A stretch of 42,179 nucleotides of DNA from an uncultured Neomegalonema sp. GTDB lineage: Bacteria; Pseudomonadota; Alphaproteobacteria; Rhodobacterales; Rhodobacteraceae. Location: NCBI GenBank assembly GCA_937995735.1, contig CALKIZ010000067.1, positions 1-42,179 on the forward strand, written 5' to 3'. The notes beneath the pieces were generated by a model. The model ran no database searches. It saw only the letters and a list, made by a program, of their open reading frames with translations, and was not told the origin of the DNA. The position numbers and the translations under genes are program-made. Below, piece by piece: positions 34,055-42,179 of this stretch; position 1 is the first letter of the stretch, and every line of letters begins with the position of its first letter.

Positions 34055-34831
34055 ATGACGAATGCGGTGATCCTAAGCGCCGGTCAAGGCAAACGTCTTG
34101 CTCCATACACGGACAACCGACCTAAATGCCTTGTCCCGGTCAATGGAAAGCCGATTTTGGATTGGCAATTGCGAGCGTTAGCAGACGCCGGAATTGAAAA
34201 TGTAACGGTCGTTACGGGGTTCGGTGCGGACTCGGTCGATACTTTCGTAAATATCTGTGTCCCTGAGATCTCTGTGCAATGCGTGTTCAATCCATTCTAC
34301 GCAGTGTCCGATAATATTGGAACACTTTGGATAGCGCGGGATTTTCTAACGAATGATAGCTTGTTGATTAATGGAGATACGTTGCTCGATCCGCGTATTA
34401 TCCGAAAAGTATGCGATGAGGCGACGGCAGAGATTTCAGTCACGGTCGATCACAAAAACCAATACGATGCTGATGATATGAAAGTTCGCATCACCGATGG
34501 AAATCTGGTCTCCATTGGCAAAACGCTCGCTGAGCCTATCCATGGTGAGTCTATTGGTATGTTGCGATTTATCGACGAAGGTGCCGACTTACTTCGCAGC
34601 ACATTGGATACGATCATAAGAAAGCCGCACGGCTTAGATCTTTGGTATCTTTCAATTATTGATAAATTGGCACAACAGACCAAAGTTGGTACTGTCTCAA
34701 TCACGGGATTGCCTTGGGCTGAGATAGACTTTCCATCCGACTTGGCTGGGGCTTCTGATATCGTTCATCAGTTTAAATTTAAGGATTTGAATCGCATCGA
34801 AACAATTGCTGCTTTGGATATCGAGAAATGA
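34055..34831 (+). CDS. LicC-like nucleotidyltransferase
   Basis: The 258-aa protein has the sugar-phosphate/choline-phosphate nucleotidyltransferase pattern: LSAGQGKRLAPYT, then RPKCLVPVNGKPILDWQ, the NPFYAVSDNIGTLWIAR segment seen in LicC-type cytidylyltransferases, and LINGDTLLD with the metal-binding Asp. It activates a phosphorylated head-group alcohol with CTP. Position between flippase and ACP/SPT genes suggests it supplies a head-group for sphingolipids, as a glycerophosphate or choline-like cytidylyltransferase would. I choose ATG 34055; GTG 34049 is in frame. The substrate is not decided by sequence. Confidence 0.82.
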   Translation: MTNAVILSAGQGKRLAPYTDNRPKCLVPVNGKPILDWQLRALADAGIENVTVVTGFGADSVDTFVNICVPEISVQCVFNPFYAVSDNIGTLWIARDFLTNDSLLINGDTLLDPRIIRKVCDEATAEISVTVDHKNQYDADDMKVRITDGNLVSIGKTLAEPIHGESIGMLRFIDEGADLLRSTLDTIIRKPHGLDLWYLSIIDKLAQQTKVGTVSITGLPWAEIDFPSDLAGASDIVHQFKFKDLNRIETIAALDIEK

Positions 34832-34970
34832 TAAAATTGAGTTCGTGATTGTTATGCTCACACGCAAAGAGTTTACCAACATCAATGAGATTATCAAAAC
34901 ACCTTGAATTCGATATTCTCAATTCTTCAAATCCATTAGATAGACAGCCAGCAATATTTACCGAGGGAAT

Positions 34971-35228
34971 ATGGAAGATTCAGAAGTTAGAGGTAAAATA
35001 TATGCGTTAATTGAGAAGTACTCAAAATCAGATAAAGAAATAAAGCCAGACTTTGATATTTTAGCTGACACAGGACTAGACTCGGTTTCAGTCATGGACA
35101 TCGTCATGGAACTCGAAGATGATCTCGACACCATGATTTCAATTGAGCAGCTGTCAAACGTGCGAACGGTCAGTGATTTTGAGGCAGTCATTTTCGACAT
35201 TTTGAACAACGGATCCCGAGACAGGTGA
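34971..35228 (+). CDS. Acyl carrier protein, dedicated to sphingolipid synthesis
   Basis: The 85-aa protein is an acidic four-helix ACP with the phosphopantetheine site at Ser38 in GLDSVSVMD and the usual acidic helix (MELEDDLDTMI) after it. It is unlike the housekeeping AcpP, whose motif is DSLD. GAGGGAAT lies directly before the ATG. The serine palmitoyltransferase-like gene starts 10 bases after its stop, a pairing found in Caulobacter, where a specialised ACP delivers the acyl group for 3-ketosphinganine formation. It would be charged by the FAAL-type ligase encoded at 30559-32259. Confidence 0.9.
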   Translation: MEDSEVRGKIYALIEKYSKSDKEIKPDFDILADTGLDSVSVMDIVMELEDDLDTMISIEQLSNVRTVSDFEAVIFDILNNGSRDR

Positions 35229-35238
35229 GTTAAACTAC

Positions 35239-36477
35239 GTGGGCATTAAAGAACGAATTCAGACAGCAGAGAGTAACTTTGGTTACCTCAGGCAACTTGG
35301 TCGCGACCCCAGCGCCCTGGAATTCGAAGAAATTATCACACCGACACAAGCCAAACTCGATGGCGCAAATGTCGTTTTATTCGGGACCAATAATTATCTC
35401 GGATTGACATTTCATCAGAGCTGCATTCAAGCGGCCACGATAGCCAGTCGGGTGCAAGGAGCCGGAACCACAGGCTCTCGCATGGCGAATGGCAGTTACT
35501 CGTCACACCGCAACCTCGAAAAAGAAATTGCAGCGTTTCACGATAAGCGAGAAGCGATCATATTCTCAACGGGGTATCTTGCAAATGTCGGTATGATTTC
35601 AGCGCTCGCCGGAGCTGGAGATCATTTGCTGATCGACGCCGACAGTCATGCTTCGATTTATGATGGATGCAAGATGAGCGATGCGGAGACCTTACGGTTT
35701 CGACATAATTCTCCTGAAAGCCTCGCTCGTCGTCTAAAGCACCTGTCTGGATCTCCCGGTGATAAAATCGTCATCGTTGAAGGCATATATTCGATGCTTG
35801 GCGATAAGGCTCCTCTTAAGGAAATTGCGGCCATCGTTCGCGAAGCGGGTGACAAAGTTTATCTCATGATTGACGAAGCACATTCGTTGGGTGTGCTCGG
35901 TCATAATGGGCGCGGTTTGTGCGAACAAGACGGTGTTGAGCAAGACTGCGACTTTGTGACTGGAACGTTCTCCAAAACAGTTGGAACAACGGGTGGGTAT
36001 TGCGTCTCTGACCATGAATGGTTCAACGGACTCCGGGTTCTGTCACGTCCGTATATCTTTACGGCGTCGATGACACCGAGCGCTGTTGAAACGGCACGTG
36101 CAGCATTCAAGATTGTAGCATCTTCAGAAGGGCGTGCTCTTAAAACCAAACTTCAGCGTAATTTTCATCGTGTATTCGAAGGTGTACAAGCATTGGGCTT
36201 TGAAACCGGGCCGGAACCAGGACCGGTTGTCGCGGTGCGACTGCCTGACCCTGAAATCGCAATTCGCTTTTGGAACCGCACAATCGACGAAGGCCTCTAC
36301 ACAAACATTGCCATTCCACCAGCAACACCCGATGGGCTTTCTCTGTTGCGGGTTTCGGTATCCGCCGCCCACTCGGAGGAAGAAATTGCGCGGGCCTTGT
36401 CCATATTGGCATATATAGGCGTAGAGTTTGGTCTTATTCCCAGTGCCAAAAAATATGCGGCGGCAGTAGGCTCTTGA
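35239..36477 (+). CDS. spt: Alpha-oxoamine synthase, probable serine palmitoyltransferase
   Basis: The 412-aa PLP enzyme condenses an amino acid with an acyl thioester. It has the alpha-oxoamine synthase motifs NYLGLTFH, GTTGSRMANGSYSSH, HASIYDG, MIDEAHSLG and the PLP Lys246 in GTFSKTVGTTGG. The family also holds KBL and AONS; the adjacent ACP and the ceramide-type neighbours favour serine palmitoyltransferase, the first committed step of sphingolipid synthesis. The start is a GTG at 35239 with AGGTGAG nine bases upstream. It is cytosolic. A palindrome at 36505-36528 follows as probable terminator. Confidence 0.85.
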   Translation: MGIKERIQTAESNFGYLRQLGRDPSALEFEEIITPTQAKLDGANVVLFGTNNYLGLTFHQSCIQAATIASRVQGAGTTGSRMANGSYSSHRNLEKEIAAFHDKREAIIFSTGYLANVGMISALAGAGDHLLIDADSHASIYDGCKMSDAETLRFRHNSPESLARRLKHLSGSPGDKIVIVEGIYSMLGDKAPLKEIAAIVREAGDKVYLMIDEAHSLGVLGHNGRGLCEQDGVEQDCDFVTGTFSKTVGTTGGYCVSDHEWFNGLRVLSRPYIFTASMTPSAVETARAAFKIVASSEGRALKTKLQRNFHRVFEGVQALGFETGPEPGPVVAVRLPDPEIAIRFWNRTIDEGLYTNIAIPPATPDGLSLLRVSVSAAHSEEEIARALSILAYIGVEFGLIPSAKKYAAAVGS

Positions 36478-36504
36478 ACAACTTAGCAATCCCGAATGCA
36501 AATT

Positions 36505-36528
36505 AAGTCATAGCAATTGCTATGACTT
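36505..36528. terminator. 24-bp perfect palindrome after SPT, possible terminator
   Basis: The sequence 36505-36528 is an uninterrupted perfect palindrome of 24 bases, centred on CAATTG, in an AT-rich setting 28 bases after the SPT stop and between convergent genes. As RNA it can form a long hairpin from either strand; there is no classical U-tract, so it could equally be a protein-binding site. Confidence 0.5.
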
Positions 36529-36580
36529 CAAATCAAAAAGTTAACTGCCAGATGCCAGATGGCTTTTTATAAGGTCGATA

Positions 36581-36611
36581 ACAGCGTACCGAGACTATCC
36601 CGGAACGCTGT
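36581..36611 (-). terminator. Hairpin after the DUF3566-like gene
   Basis: ACAGCGT (36581-36587) pairs with ACGCTGT (36605-36611), and an inner CCG/CGG pair extends the stem. It lies 20 bases after the stop of the minus-strand gene. The following minus-strand DNA is only mildly T-rich, so termination is plausible rather than certain. Confidence 0.45.
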
Positions 36612-36630
36612 GATGTAATATTAGGCCGCC

Positions 36631-36975
36631 TTAAATATCATCATAAAGATCTTCGACACGAACTTTGATCCCGCCCGTAATCGCTGCGACGATATTATAC
36701 AAAATCGCGAGAACCAGCCCAACAATAAAGTAGAAAAGCAATAAAAACCCGAGCGAGATTGCCAATTGTATCAAGCCCTCCTGCGTTTGGGCCATCTCAA
36801 CAAACGGCTGTACCATTGGTTGGAAGGTATCAACGACTGTCGCACCTTCACCAGCCGGGAGCATAGGTAACACGAAAAATCCTAATAAGCCCACGATAAC
36901 GACGACGAGCAAAATAAGGAGCGCGAAAAAAATTCCGAAAGAAATTGGCCCGATCCGGGCAAGTTTTTTATGCAT
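36631..36975 (-). CDS. DUF3566-like small membrane protein
   Basis: The 114-aa protein has two strong membrane helices (about 13-38 and 71-97) joined by a polar loop, an N-terminal KKLARIGPISFG stretch, and a C-terminal GGIKVRVEDL. This resembles the DUF3566 membrane family of unknown function, often with the same two-helix plan. AGGGAC lies about ten bases before the ATG. It stands alone, convergent with SPT and divergent from rnhB. No catalytic residues are apparent. Confidence 0.75.
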   Translation of the reverse strand: MHKKLARIGPISFGIFFALLILLVVVIVGLLGFFVLPMLPAGEGATVVDTFQPMVQPFVEMAQTQEGLIQLAISLGFLLLFYFIVGLVLAILYNIVAAITGGIKVRVEDLYDDI

Positions 36976-37063
36976 TTGTTAGTGTCCCTTTGGATTTTGC
37001 CGCCGCGCTATCGGCGTTCACGGCAATACTAGTCAATTTTACCGCATAGGAAAAGCCGTTTCG

Positions 37064-37681
37064 ATGAGTGCTGTTGCAGATCTATCCAGGGAAATTGCTT
37101 GTGGCTTCAAGCCGGTATGCGGTGTGGATGAAGTGGGGCGCGGTCCATGGGCAGGACCGATTGTGGCCGGAGCTGCGATCCTACCGGAAGACCATAGCAT
37201 CGACGGAATCGCGGATTCTAAAGCCCTTTCCAAACCTAAGCGTGAGCGTATTGCCGCTTTGCTTCATGAACAGGCTGACATTGGACTCGGTATTGTCGCA
37301 GTGACCGAATTGGACGAAATCGGTCTGACAGCCGCGAATGATCTTGCCATGGTCCGCGCCGTTCAAAACCTGCAGGAACGCCCAACCTATGCGCTTATTG
37401 ACGGTAAACGCACACCCAAAGGTCTGAGCTGTCCATGCGAGGCGATCATTAAGGGCGATGCGACGTCACTGTCGATTGCAGCGGCATCTATTGTGGCAAA
37501 AGTCCATCGTGATCAGATCATGACGCGCCTTGCAGAGAATTTTCCTCATTACGGTTGGGAGACGAATGCGGGGTATGGAACAGCAGCCCATCGCGCGAGC
37601 CTGAAAAGCCATGGTGTGACCCCACATCACCGTCGTTCGTTCAAACCGATAGCCGAGATTTTACTTAAAGAACAACGTATA

Positions 37682-37690
<9 letters not shown>
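37064..37690 (+). CDS. rnhB: Ribonuclease HII
   Basis: RNase HII nicks RNA-DNA hybrids and starts ribonucleotide excision repair. The 208-aa protein has the signature VDEVGRGPWAGP (Asp22, Glu23), the IADSKALS segment, LIDGKRTP with a catalytic Asp, and AAASIVAKVHRDQ. The length is normal for the family. GGAAAAG lies eight bases before the ATG. rnhB directly ahead of ccrM is the usual order in Caulobacterales and many other alphaproteobacteria, and here 37 bases separate them. Confidence 0.95.
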
Positions 37691-38900
<1,210 letters not shown>

Positions 38901-38906
38901 TTTCAA

Positions 38907-38931
38907 GTGTCCCCGGCATTGTCGGGGACAC
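38907..38931 (+). terminator. Terminator hairpin after ccrM
   Basis: GTGTCCCCG (38907-38915) and CGGGGACAC (38923-38931) form a perfect 9-bp stem with a 7-nt loop, six bases after the ccrM stop. The sequence following is CCCATTTTA, a short T-tract, so termination is likely but not classical. Confidence 0.7.
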
Positions 38932-39026
38932 CCCATTTTAGACGTCACAGATTATCAGGATTGATCGCGAGCGGATTTCCGGCCACACACAGGGCAAAAT
39001 GAAATCCAGCGAAAGTCACTCCTCTC

Positions 39027-40001
39027 ATGTCAAAGAAAACCGTCCTGATCACCTCGGCAACAGGCCGTATCGGTAAAGAGCTGGTGGCCCGCCTTGCGGC
39101 GAATGATGCTTTCACCGTGCGCGCTTGTTATTTCAGCGATGCGAAAGCGGACAGCCTGTTGGCGCTTGGCGCAGATGAAGTGGTCAAGTTCGATCTCTCG
39201 GACACCGCGACATGGGGACCGGCGCTGGAAGGCGTGAGCGCGGTTTACTCTGCTTCGCTCGACCCGATGCTCGAAGGGCATCTCGCGTTTTGCAAAGAGC
39301 TTGGCAAGCGCAAAACCCAAATCGACCATGTTGTGCGGGTGAGCTGTATGGGCGCGGATACCAACACGGCCTCCTATGACCCTGATCAACACGCCTCACG
39401 CGCGGGTGCGGGCATTCCGTTGATGCTGCAACATTACTGGTGGGGCGAGAAAGCCCTGATTGACGAGGGGTTGAACGTCACTGCCCTGCGGAATAACTTT
39501 TTTATGAACCATCTGCTTAAGACCGATTGCGAGACAATCGACACAGAAGGCTGGTTCTCCAATCCCCTCGGCGATATGCGTAATTCTTTCGTGGCGACCC
39601 GCGATATTGCCGAAGCAGCGGCGGTTGTCCTTAGCGAAGGACCGGCGCGCCATGGCAATAAATTCTACGACATCACCGGCCCCGCGCCTCAGTCTATGGC
39701 AGAGATCGCGGCGGATCTGGGCCGCGCGATGGGCAAAACGCTTGAATACCGCGCGCAATCCATGGTCGATTTCGAGAACGATTTCGGAGCAACCCGCGCC
39801 GAGTTCTTCGAATATCTGACAAACGGATTTTACACTCGCTGTAGCCCGGATTTCTACAATCTAACCGGCCATAAACCGGCATCCTATTACGACTACCTAA
39901 CCACCAAAGGCGCAAGCGGCGAAACCGGCCTCGAAGAATTATGGCAGGGCAACCTTTGGAAAAAGGGCGAAGACGCAATGAAAGACGCGGCGAAAGCCTG
40001 A
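39027..40001 (+). CDS. NmrA-like NAD(P)-binding oxidoreductase
   Basis: The 324-aa protein is an atypical SDR of the NmrA type: an N-terminal Rossmann motif TSATGRIG at 9-16, the VRVSCMGAD segment in place of the usual active site, ALRNNFFMNHLL and GNKFYDITGP, followed by a C-terminal domain typical of NmrA/HSCARG relatives. It lacks the YxxxK catalytic pair, so it may sense or bind NADP rather than act as a standard reductase; quinone reductases in the family also look like this. No ribosome-binding site is evident before the ATG. The gene is transcribed alone between terminators. Confidence 0.82.
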   Translation: MSKKTVLITSATGRIGKELVARLAANDAFTVRACYFSDAKADSLLALGADEVVKFDLSDTATWGPALEGVSAVYSASLDPMLEGHLAFCKELGKRKTQIDHVVRVSCMGADTNTASYDPDQHASRAGAGIPLMLQHYWWGEKALIDEGLNVTALRNNFFMNHLLKTDCETIDTEGWFSNPLGDMRNSFVATRDIAEAAAVVLSEGPARHGNKFYDITGPAPQSMAEIAADLGRAMGKTLEYRAQSMVDFENDFGATRAEFFEYLTNGFYTRCSPDFYNLTGHKPASYYDYLTTKGASGETGLEELWQGNLWKKGEDAMKDAAKA

Positions 40002-40012
40002 CCCACGCATAA

Positions 40013-40039
40013 ACCGCCCCTCAACCGGCGCGGGGCGGT
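40013..40039 (-). terminator. GC-rich hairpin between convergent genes
   Basis: ACCGCCCC (40013-40020) pairs with GGGGCGGT (40032-40039) with an 11-nt loop. It sits between the NmrA-like gene and the minus-strand small membrane gene, overlapping the end of the latter. In the minus direction it is followed by TTTAT, so it can serve that gene, with weaker use for the other. Confidence 0.5.
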
Positions 40040-40308
40040 CTGGACAGGGCGGCGGGGCAACAGACAATCGGCGGACGCATATCGTCTCGTGCGATGTTGC
40101 TGACTTCGACTGTTTGAAACGCTAGGATCAACCCAAGCAAAGCAATCCATCGGCCAACGCGCACGTTTTTTGTATGTGCGGCGAAATCGGCCAAGCCCAT
40201 CAGGGCATAGGCCGCCGCGTGCATTGTGATCGCGATAGACTTGTCCAAACCGAACAGCGTCGCCACATAAAGGGCAGCGATAAGAATATAAGATGTTGCG
40301 TGTAGCAT
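40021..40308 (-). CDS. Small membrane protein of unknown function
   Basis: The 95-aa product has three hydrophobic segments (about 5-20, 25-43 and 53-69), with a short polar loop AAHTKNVRVG, and a Pro/Arg/Cys-rich tail. I do not recognise a family. The ribosome-binding site GGAGAA is six bases before the ATG at 40306-40308, which argues that it is a real gene. It is convergent with the NmrA-like gene and divergent from the XRE-TPR gene. The tail overlaps the hairpin at 40013-40039, so the true coding end could lie earlier if the tail is spurious. Confidence 0.55.
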   Translation of the reverse strand: MLHATSYILIAALYVATLFGLDKSIAITMHAAAYALMGLADFAAHTKNVRVGRWIALLGLILAFQTVEVSNIARDDMRPPIVCCPAALSRPPRAG

Positions 40309-40380
40309 CGACTTTTCTCCATCAAGTCTTCAAAGTCGATTTGATGGCCCCGGTTCGGGCGAATCGGGGTTACCGAACAA

Positions 40381-40397
40381 TCGCGAAAGTTCGCGAA
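40381..40397 (+). promoter_or_regulatory. Direct-repeat operator candidate upstream of XRE-TPR gene
   Basis: TCGCGAA occurs at 40381-40387 and again at 40391-40397, start-to-start 10 bp, one helical turn; the second copy lies in the palindrome TTCGCGAA. The sites are 35 bases before the start of a gene with an N-terminal helix-turn-helix, so autoregulation is a natural hypothesis. Confidence 0.4.
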
Positions 40398-40431
40398 GCT
40401 CTGGCTAAGCGATTGACTAAAAAGGGTTTGA

Positions 40432-41925
40432 ATGAGCTTTGGAATTCATTTCGGCGAGTTGATCGCACGGCGTCGCGGCGAAGAGGGGCTGAGGCAGCGC
40501 GAGCTGGCCATCAGAGCCTTTGATGATGAAAGCCGCAAGCCGCGTATCTCTGAAATCGAACGCGGGAAGGTCGCAAACCCCGCACAGGAAATTGTCGATG
40601 CTTTGACCGTGGCGCTGAACCTGTCGCCCGAAGATGTTTCCGCCTGCCGCACAAAAGGGCGACAACGGACCGGAGTGCTGACCTTTGAACAGCACGAAGA
40701 AAATGTCTCAAAGCGCGTCACCGAAGCGGAAGAAAAACTCCGCGCCGCGACCGAGGCTGACCGGGCGGTGCTGGAACAACAGCTTGTGGAGGCGAAAAAG
40801 CGCGCCTCTGACCTTGAGGTCGATTTTGCCCGTAAACAGGCCGAGCTGGATGCCGCCCATGACCGCCTGTCGCGCCTGCATAATGATATGGAGACCGAAA
40901 AGGTCGAGGCCGCGAAACGCGCTTTGGATCGCGGCGATACGCGATTGGCCGATGTACTGTTCGGCGAGGCACAGGAAAAACTTGCCGCGCAAGCCGATGA
41001 TATTGCGGCAGAAGCGGCAAAACTGGCCTATGAACGCGGCAGAATTGCCGAGGATGACATCCGCTGGCAGGACGCGGATAAACACTATGCCGAGGCCGCG
41101 CGGCTATCCCCGACTTATGATAATTTGATCGCCGCTGGTAAGTTTGCGGATAAATGCGGCGATTACAGGCGCAGCGCCCGATACGAAGAGCAGCTTGTTG
41201 AAATTGCCGAGGCCGAGTTCGGTACTGAGGATGCAAAGACGGCCACTGCGTTGAACAATCTTGCGAGCAGTTATGAATCACAAGGCCGGTACGACGAGGC
41301 CGAACCGCTTTATCGCAGTGCGTTGGAAATTGGTGAAAAGACGTTGGGCGCGGAGCATCCTAAATATGCGACATGGCTCAACAACCTCGCCGGATTGCTG
41401 CGGGCAACAGACCGGTATGAGGAGGCCGAACCGCTCTATCGTCGCGCCTTGGAGATTGGTGAAAAGACGCTGGGCGCGGAGCATCCTTCCGTTGCCATAC
41501 AGCTCAACAACCTCGCCGGATTGCTGCAACGTACAGGCCGGTACGGGGAGGCTGAACCGCTCTTTCATCGTGCTTTGGAGATTGGAGAAAAGACGCTGGG
41601 CACGGAGCATCCTGAATATGCGACATGGCTCAACAACCTCGCTGAATTGCTGGAGGCGACGGGCCGATATGACGAGGCCGAACCGCTCTATCGCCGCGCG
41701 CTAGAGATTAGCGAAAAGACGTTGGGTGCGGAGCATCCTTCCGTTGCGATACGGCTCAACAACCTCGCAGGATTGCTGGGGGCAACAGGCCGGTATGAGG
41801 AGGCCGAACCGCTCTTTCAGCAGGCCATCAAAATTTTCCGTGCATCGCTCGGAGCGGATCACCCCCATACAAAAAAAGTCATCGCGAATTATGAGGTTTT
41901 CAAAGCAACACGGGATAAACCGTAA
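40432..41925 (+). CDS. XRE-type HTH protein with coiled coil and TPR repeats
   Basis: The 497-aa protein has an N-terminal helix-turn-helix of the XRE/Cro type (about 5-68; ELIARRRGEEGLRQRELA, ISEIERGKVANP), a long coiled coil (about 80-165, EAEEKLRAATEADRAVLEQQ), a helical region (about 170-260) and five 42-residue TPRs of the kinesin-light-chain type (about 264-473; LNNLAGLLRATDRYEEAEPL). It is cytosolic and should bind DNA and partner proteins. AAGGG precedes the ATG. This domain mix is seen in stress and signalling regulators and in some defence-related proteins; no partner gene is visible. The repeats are very similar to each other. Confidence 0.85.
   Translation: MSFGIHFGELIARRRGEEGLRQRELAIRAFDDESRKPRISEIERGKVANPAQEIVDALTVALNLSPEDVSACRTKGRQRTGVLTFEQHEENVSKRVTEAEEKLRAATEADRAVLEQQLVEAKKRASDLEVDFARKQAELDAAHDRLSRLHNDMETEKVEAAKRALDRGDTRLADVLFGEAQEKLAAQADDIAAEAAKLAYERGRIAEDDIRWQDADKHYAEAARLSPTYDNLIAAGKFADKCGDYRRSARYEEQLVEIAEAEFGTEDAKTATALNNLASSYESQGRYDEAEPLYRSALEIGEKTLGAEHPKYATWLNNLAGLLRATDRYEEAEPLYRRALEIGEKTLGAEHPSVAIQLNNLAGLLQRTGRYGEAEPLFHRALEIGEKTLGTEHPEYATWLNNLAELLEATGRYDEAEPLYRRALEISEKTLGAEHPSVAIRLNNLAGLLGATGRYEEAEPLFQQAIKIFRASLGADHPHTKKVIANYEVFKATRDKP
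41221..41850 (+). repeat. Tandem 126-bp repeats within the TPR gene
   Basis: Units begin at 41221, 41347, 41473, 41599 and 41725, each exactly 126 bp (42 codons). The units starting at 41347 and 41599 share YATWLNNLA and EPLYR, while those at 41473 and 41725 share SVAI-LNNLAGLL and EPLF, so the array has a higher-order period of 252 bp. This indicates duplication of a two-repeat block. Confidence 0.9.
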
Positions 41926-41940
41926 TCCCTTTTTACTGTC

Positions 41941-42026
41941 ATGCCCGTGAAAACGGGCATCTACTTTCCTGAATGAATGAGATTCCCGCTTACGCATCAC
42001 CCCCGCCCCGTGCAAAGACACGGGGC
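41941..42026. repeat. Two palindromic hairpins, dispersed-repeat type
   Basis: ATGCCCGT-GAAA-ACGGGCAT (41941-41960) is a perfect 8-bp hairpin with a tetraloop, and GCCCCGTG (42005-42012) pairs with CACGGGGC (42019-42026). The minus-strand translation across the first element reads HSFRKVDARFHGHDS, a phrase that recurs in translated alphaproteobacterial dispersed palindromes. The first hairpin, 15 bases after the XRE-TPR stop, may also end its transcript. Confidence 0.6.
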
Positions 42027-42115
42027 CTCGCGCCGTTAACAGGGCGGAATCATAAATTGTTAATGCGCTGAGTGGCGAATTGGATTCTTTAGTCGGTTCC
42101 ACAGGAGGACCGACA

Positions 42116-42179
42116 ATGACACAAAGTTTTCTCGAGCGTATCAGGCTGATTGACGATCCCCGCATTGCGGGAATGATTA
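42116..42179 (+). CDS. Start of an unidentified gene (partial)
   Basis: An AGGAGG-class site (acaggaggac) lies eight bases before the ATG at 42116, which opens a frame reading MTQSFLERIRLIDDPRIAGM and running off the window. Only 21 codons are visible, with no recognisable domain. The strong ribosome-binding site and AT-rich upstream DNA argue that it is a true gene start. Confidence 0.65.
   Translation, partial: MTQSFLERIRLIDDPRIAGMI

Noticed and set aside
41221-41850. CRISPR-like direct repeats
   Set aside because: The repeats are contiguous, 126 bp long and in frame within a TPR protein, without spacers.

Overview
The window looks like chromosome from a free-living alphaproteobacterium of moderate G+C (roughly half), probably a Caulobacterales/Hyphomonadaceae/Maricaulales-type organism. 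The evidence is gene content: a CcrM-type GANTC methyltransferase behind rnhB, an SRP RNA directly upstream of dnaX-ybaB, a lanthanide-type (XoxF) methanol dehydrogenase locus, and a Caulobacter-like ceramide/sphingolipid locus. No tRNA, rRNA, CRISPR array, insertion sequence or phage gene was recognised. Taxonomy is inferred; no search was run.

Left part (1-6103): a perfect 25-bp inverted repeat opens the window, followed by an AT-rich stretch with one orphan small gene and dispersed-repeat-like hairpins. Housekeeping genes follow: leuC with its own terminator, nudC, the SRP RNA gene ffs with a recognisable promoter, then dnaX and ybaB. The recR gene that usually follows ybaB is absent.

Methanol-oxidation region (6167-22260): two divergent blocks carry two secreted YVTN beta-propellers, an MxaD-like SRPBCC protein and a PQQ-associated periplasmic binding protein. 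A tightly overlapping operon follows: moxR, a DUF58 (MxaS-like) protein, a small membrane protein, two VWA proteins, a TPR protein and a BatD-like protein. Then come xoxF, a four-Cys cytochrome c, xoxJ, a CxxxCW rhodanese-like protein, a secreted HExxH protein and a SoxYZ-like carrier. XoxF carries the extra Asp of lanthanide enzymes. Together the genes describe periplasmic alcohol oxidation by a quinoprotein, its cytochrome acceptor and an AAA+/VWA maturation machine. No mxaF, mxaI or pqq genes are present.

Sphingolipid region (23403-36477): an operon of a HIT protein, LptF, LptG, a GNAT-fold acyltransferase resembling bacterial ceramide synthase, a nucleotidyltransferase and a GMC oxidoreductase. 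It is followed by a convergent SDR/acyl-AMP ligase pair (ceramide reductase and acyl-ACP synthetase candidates), a Wzx-like flippase, a second nucleotidyltransferase (LicC-like), an acyl carrier protein and an alpha-oxoamine synthase (serine palmitoyltransferase). This reads as a full pathway: acyl activation, condensation with serine, N-acylation, reduction, head-group activation and LptFG-type export. Two nucleotidyltransferases, a GMC enzyme, a flippase and a dedicated LptFG pair make it richer than the core ceramide genes.

Right part (36500-42179): a DUF3566-like membrane protein, rnhB, ccrM with three GANTC sites just upstream, an NmrA-like oxidoreductase, a small membrane protein, an XRE-HTH/coiled-coil/TPR protein whose repeats show a 252-bp higher-order period, palindromic repeats, and the first 21 codons of another gene.
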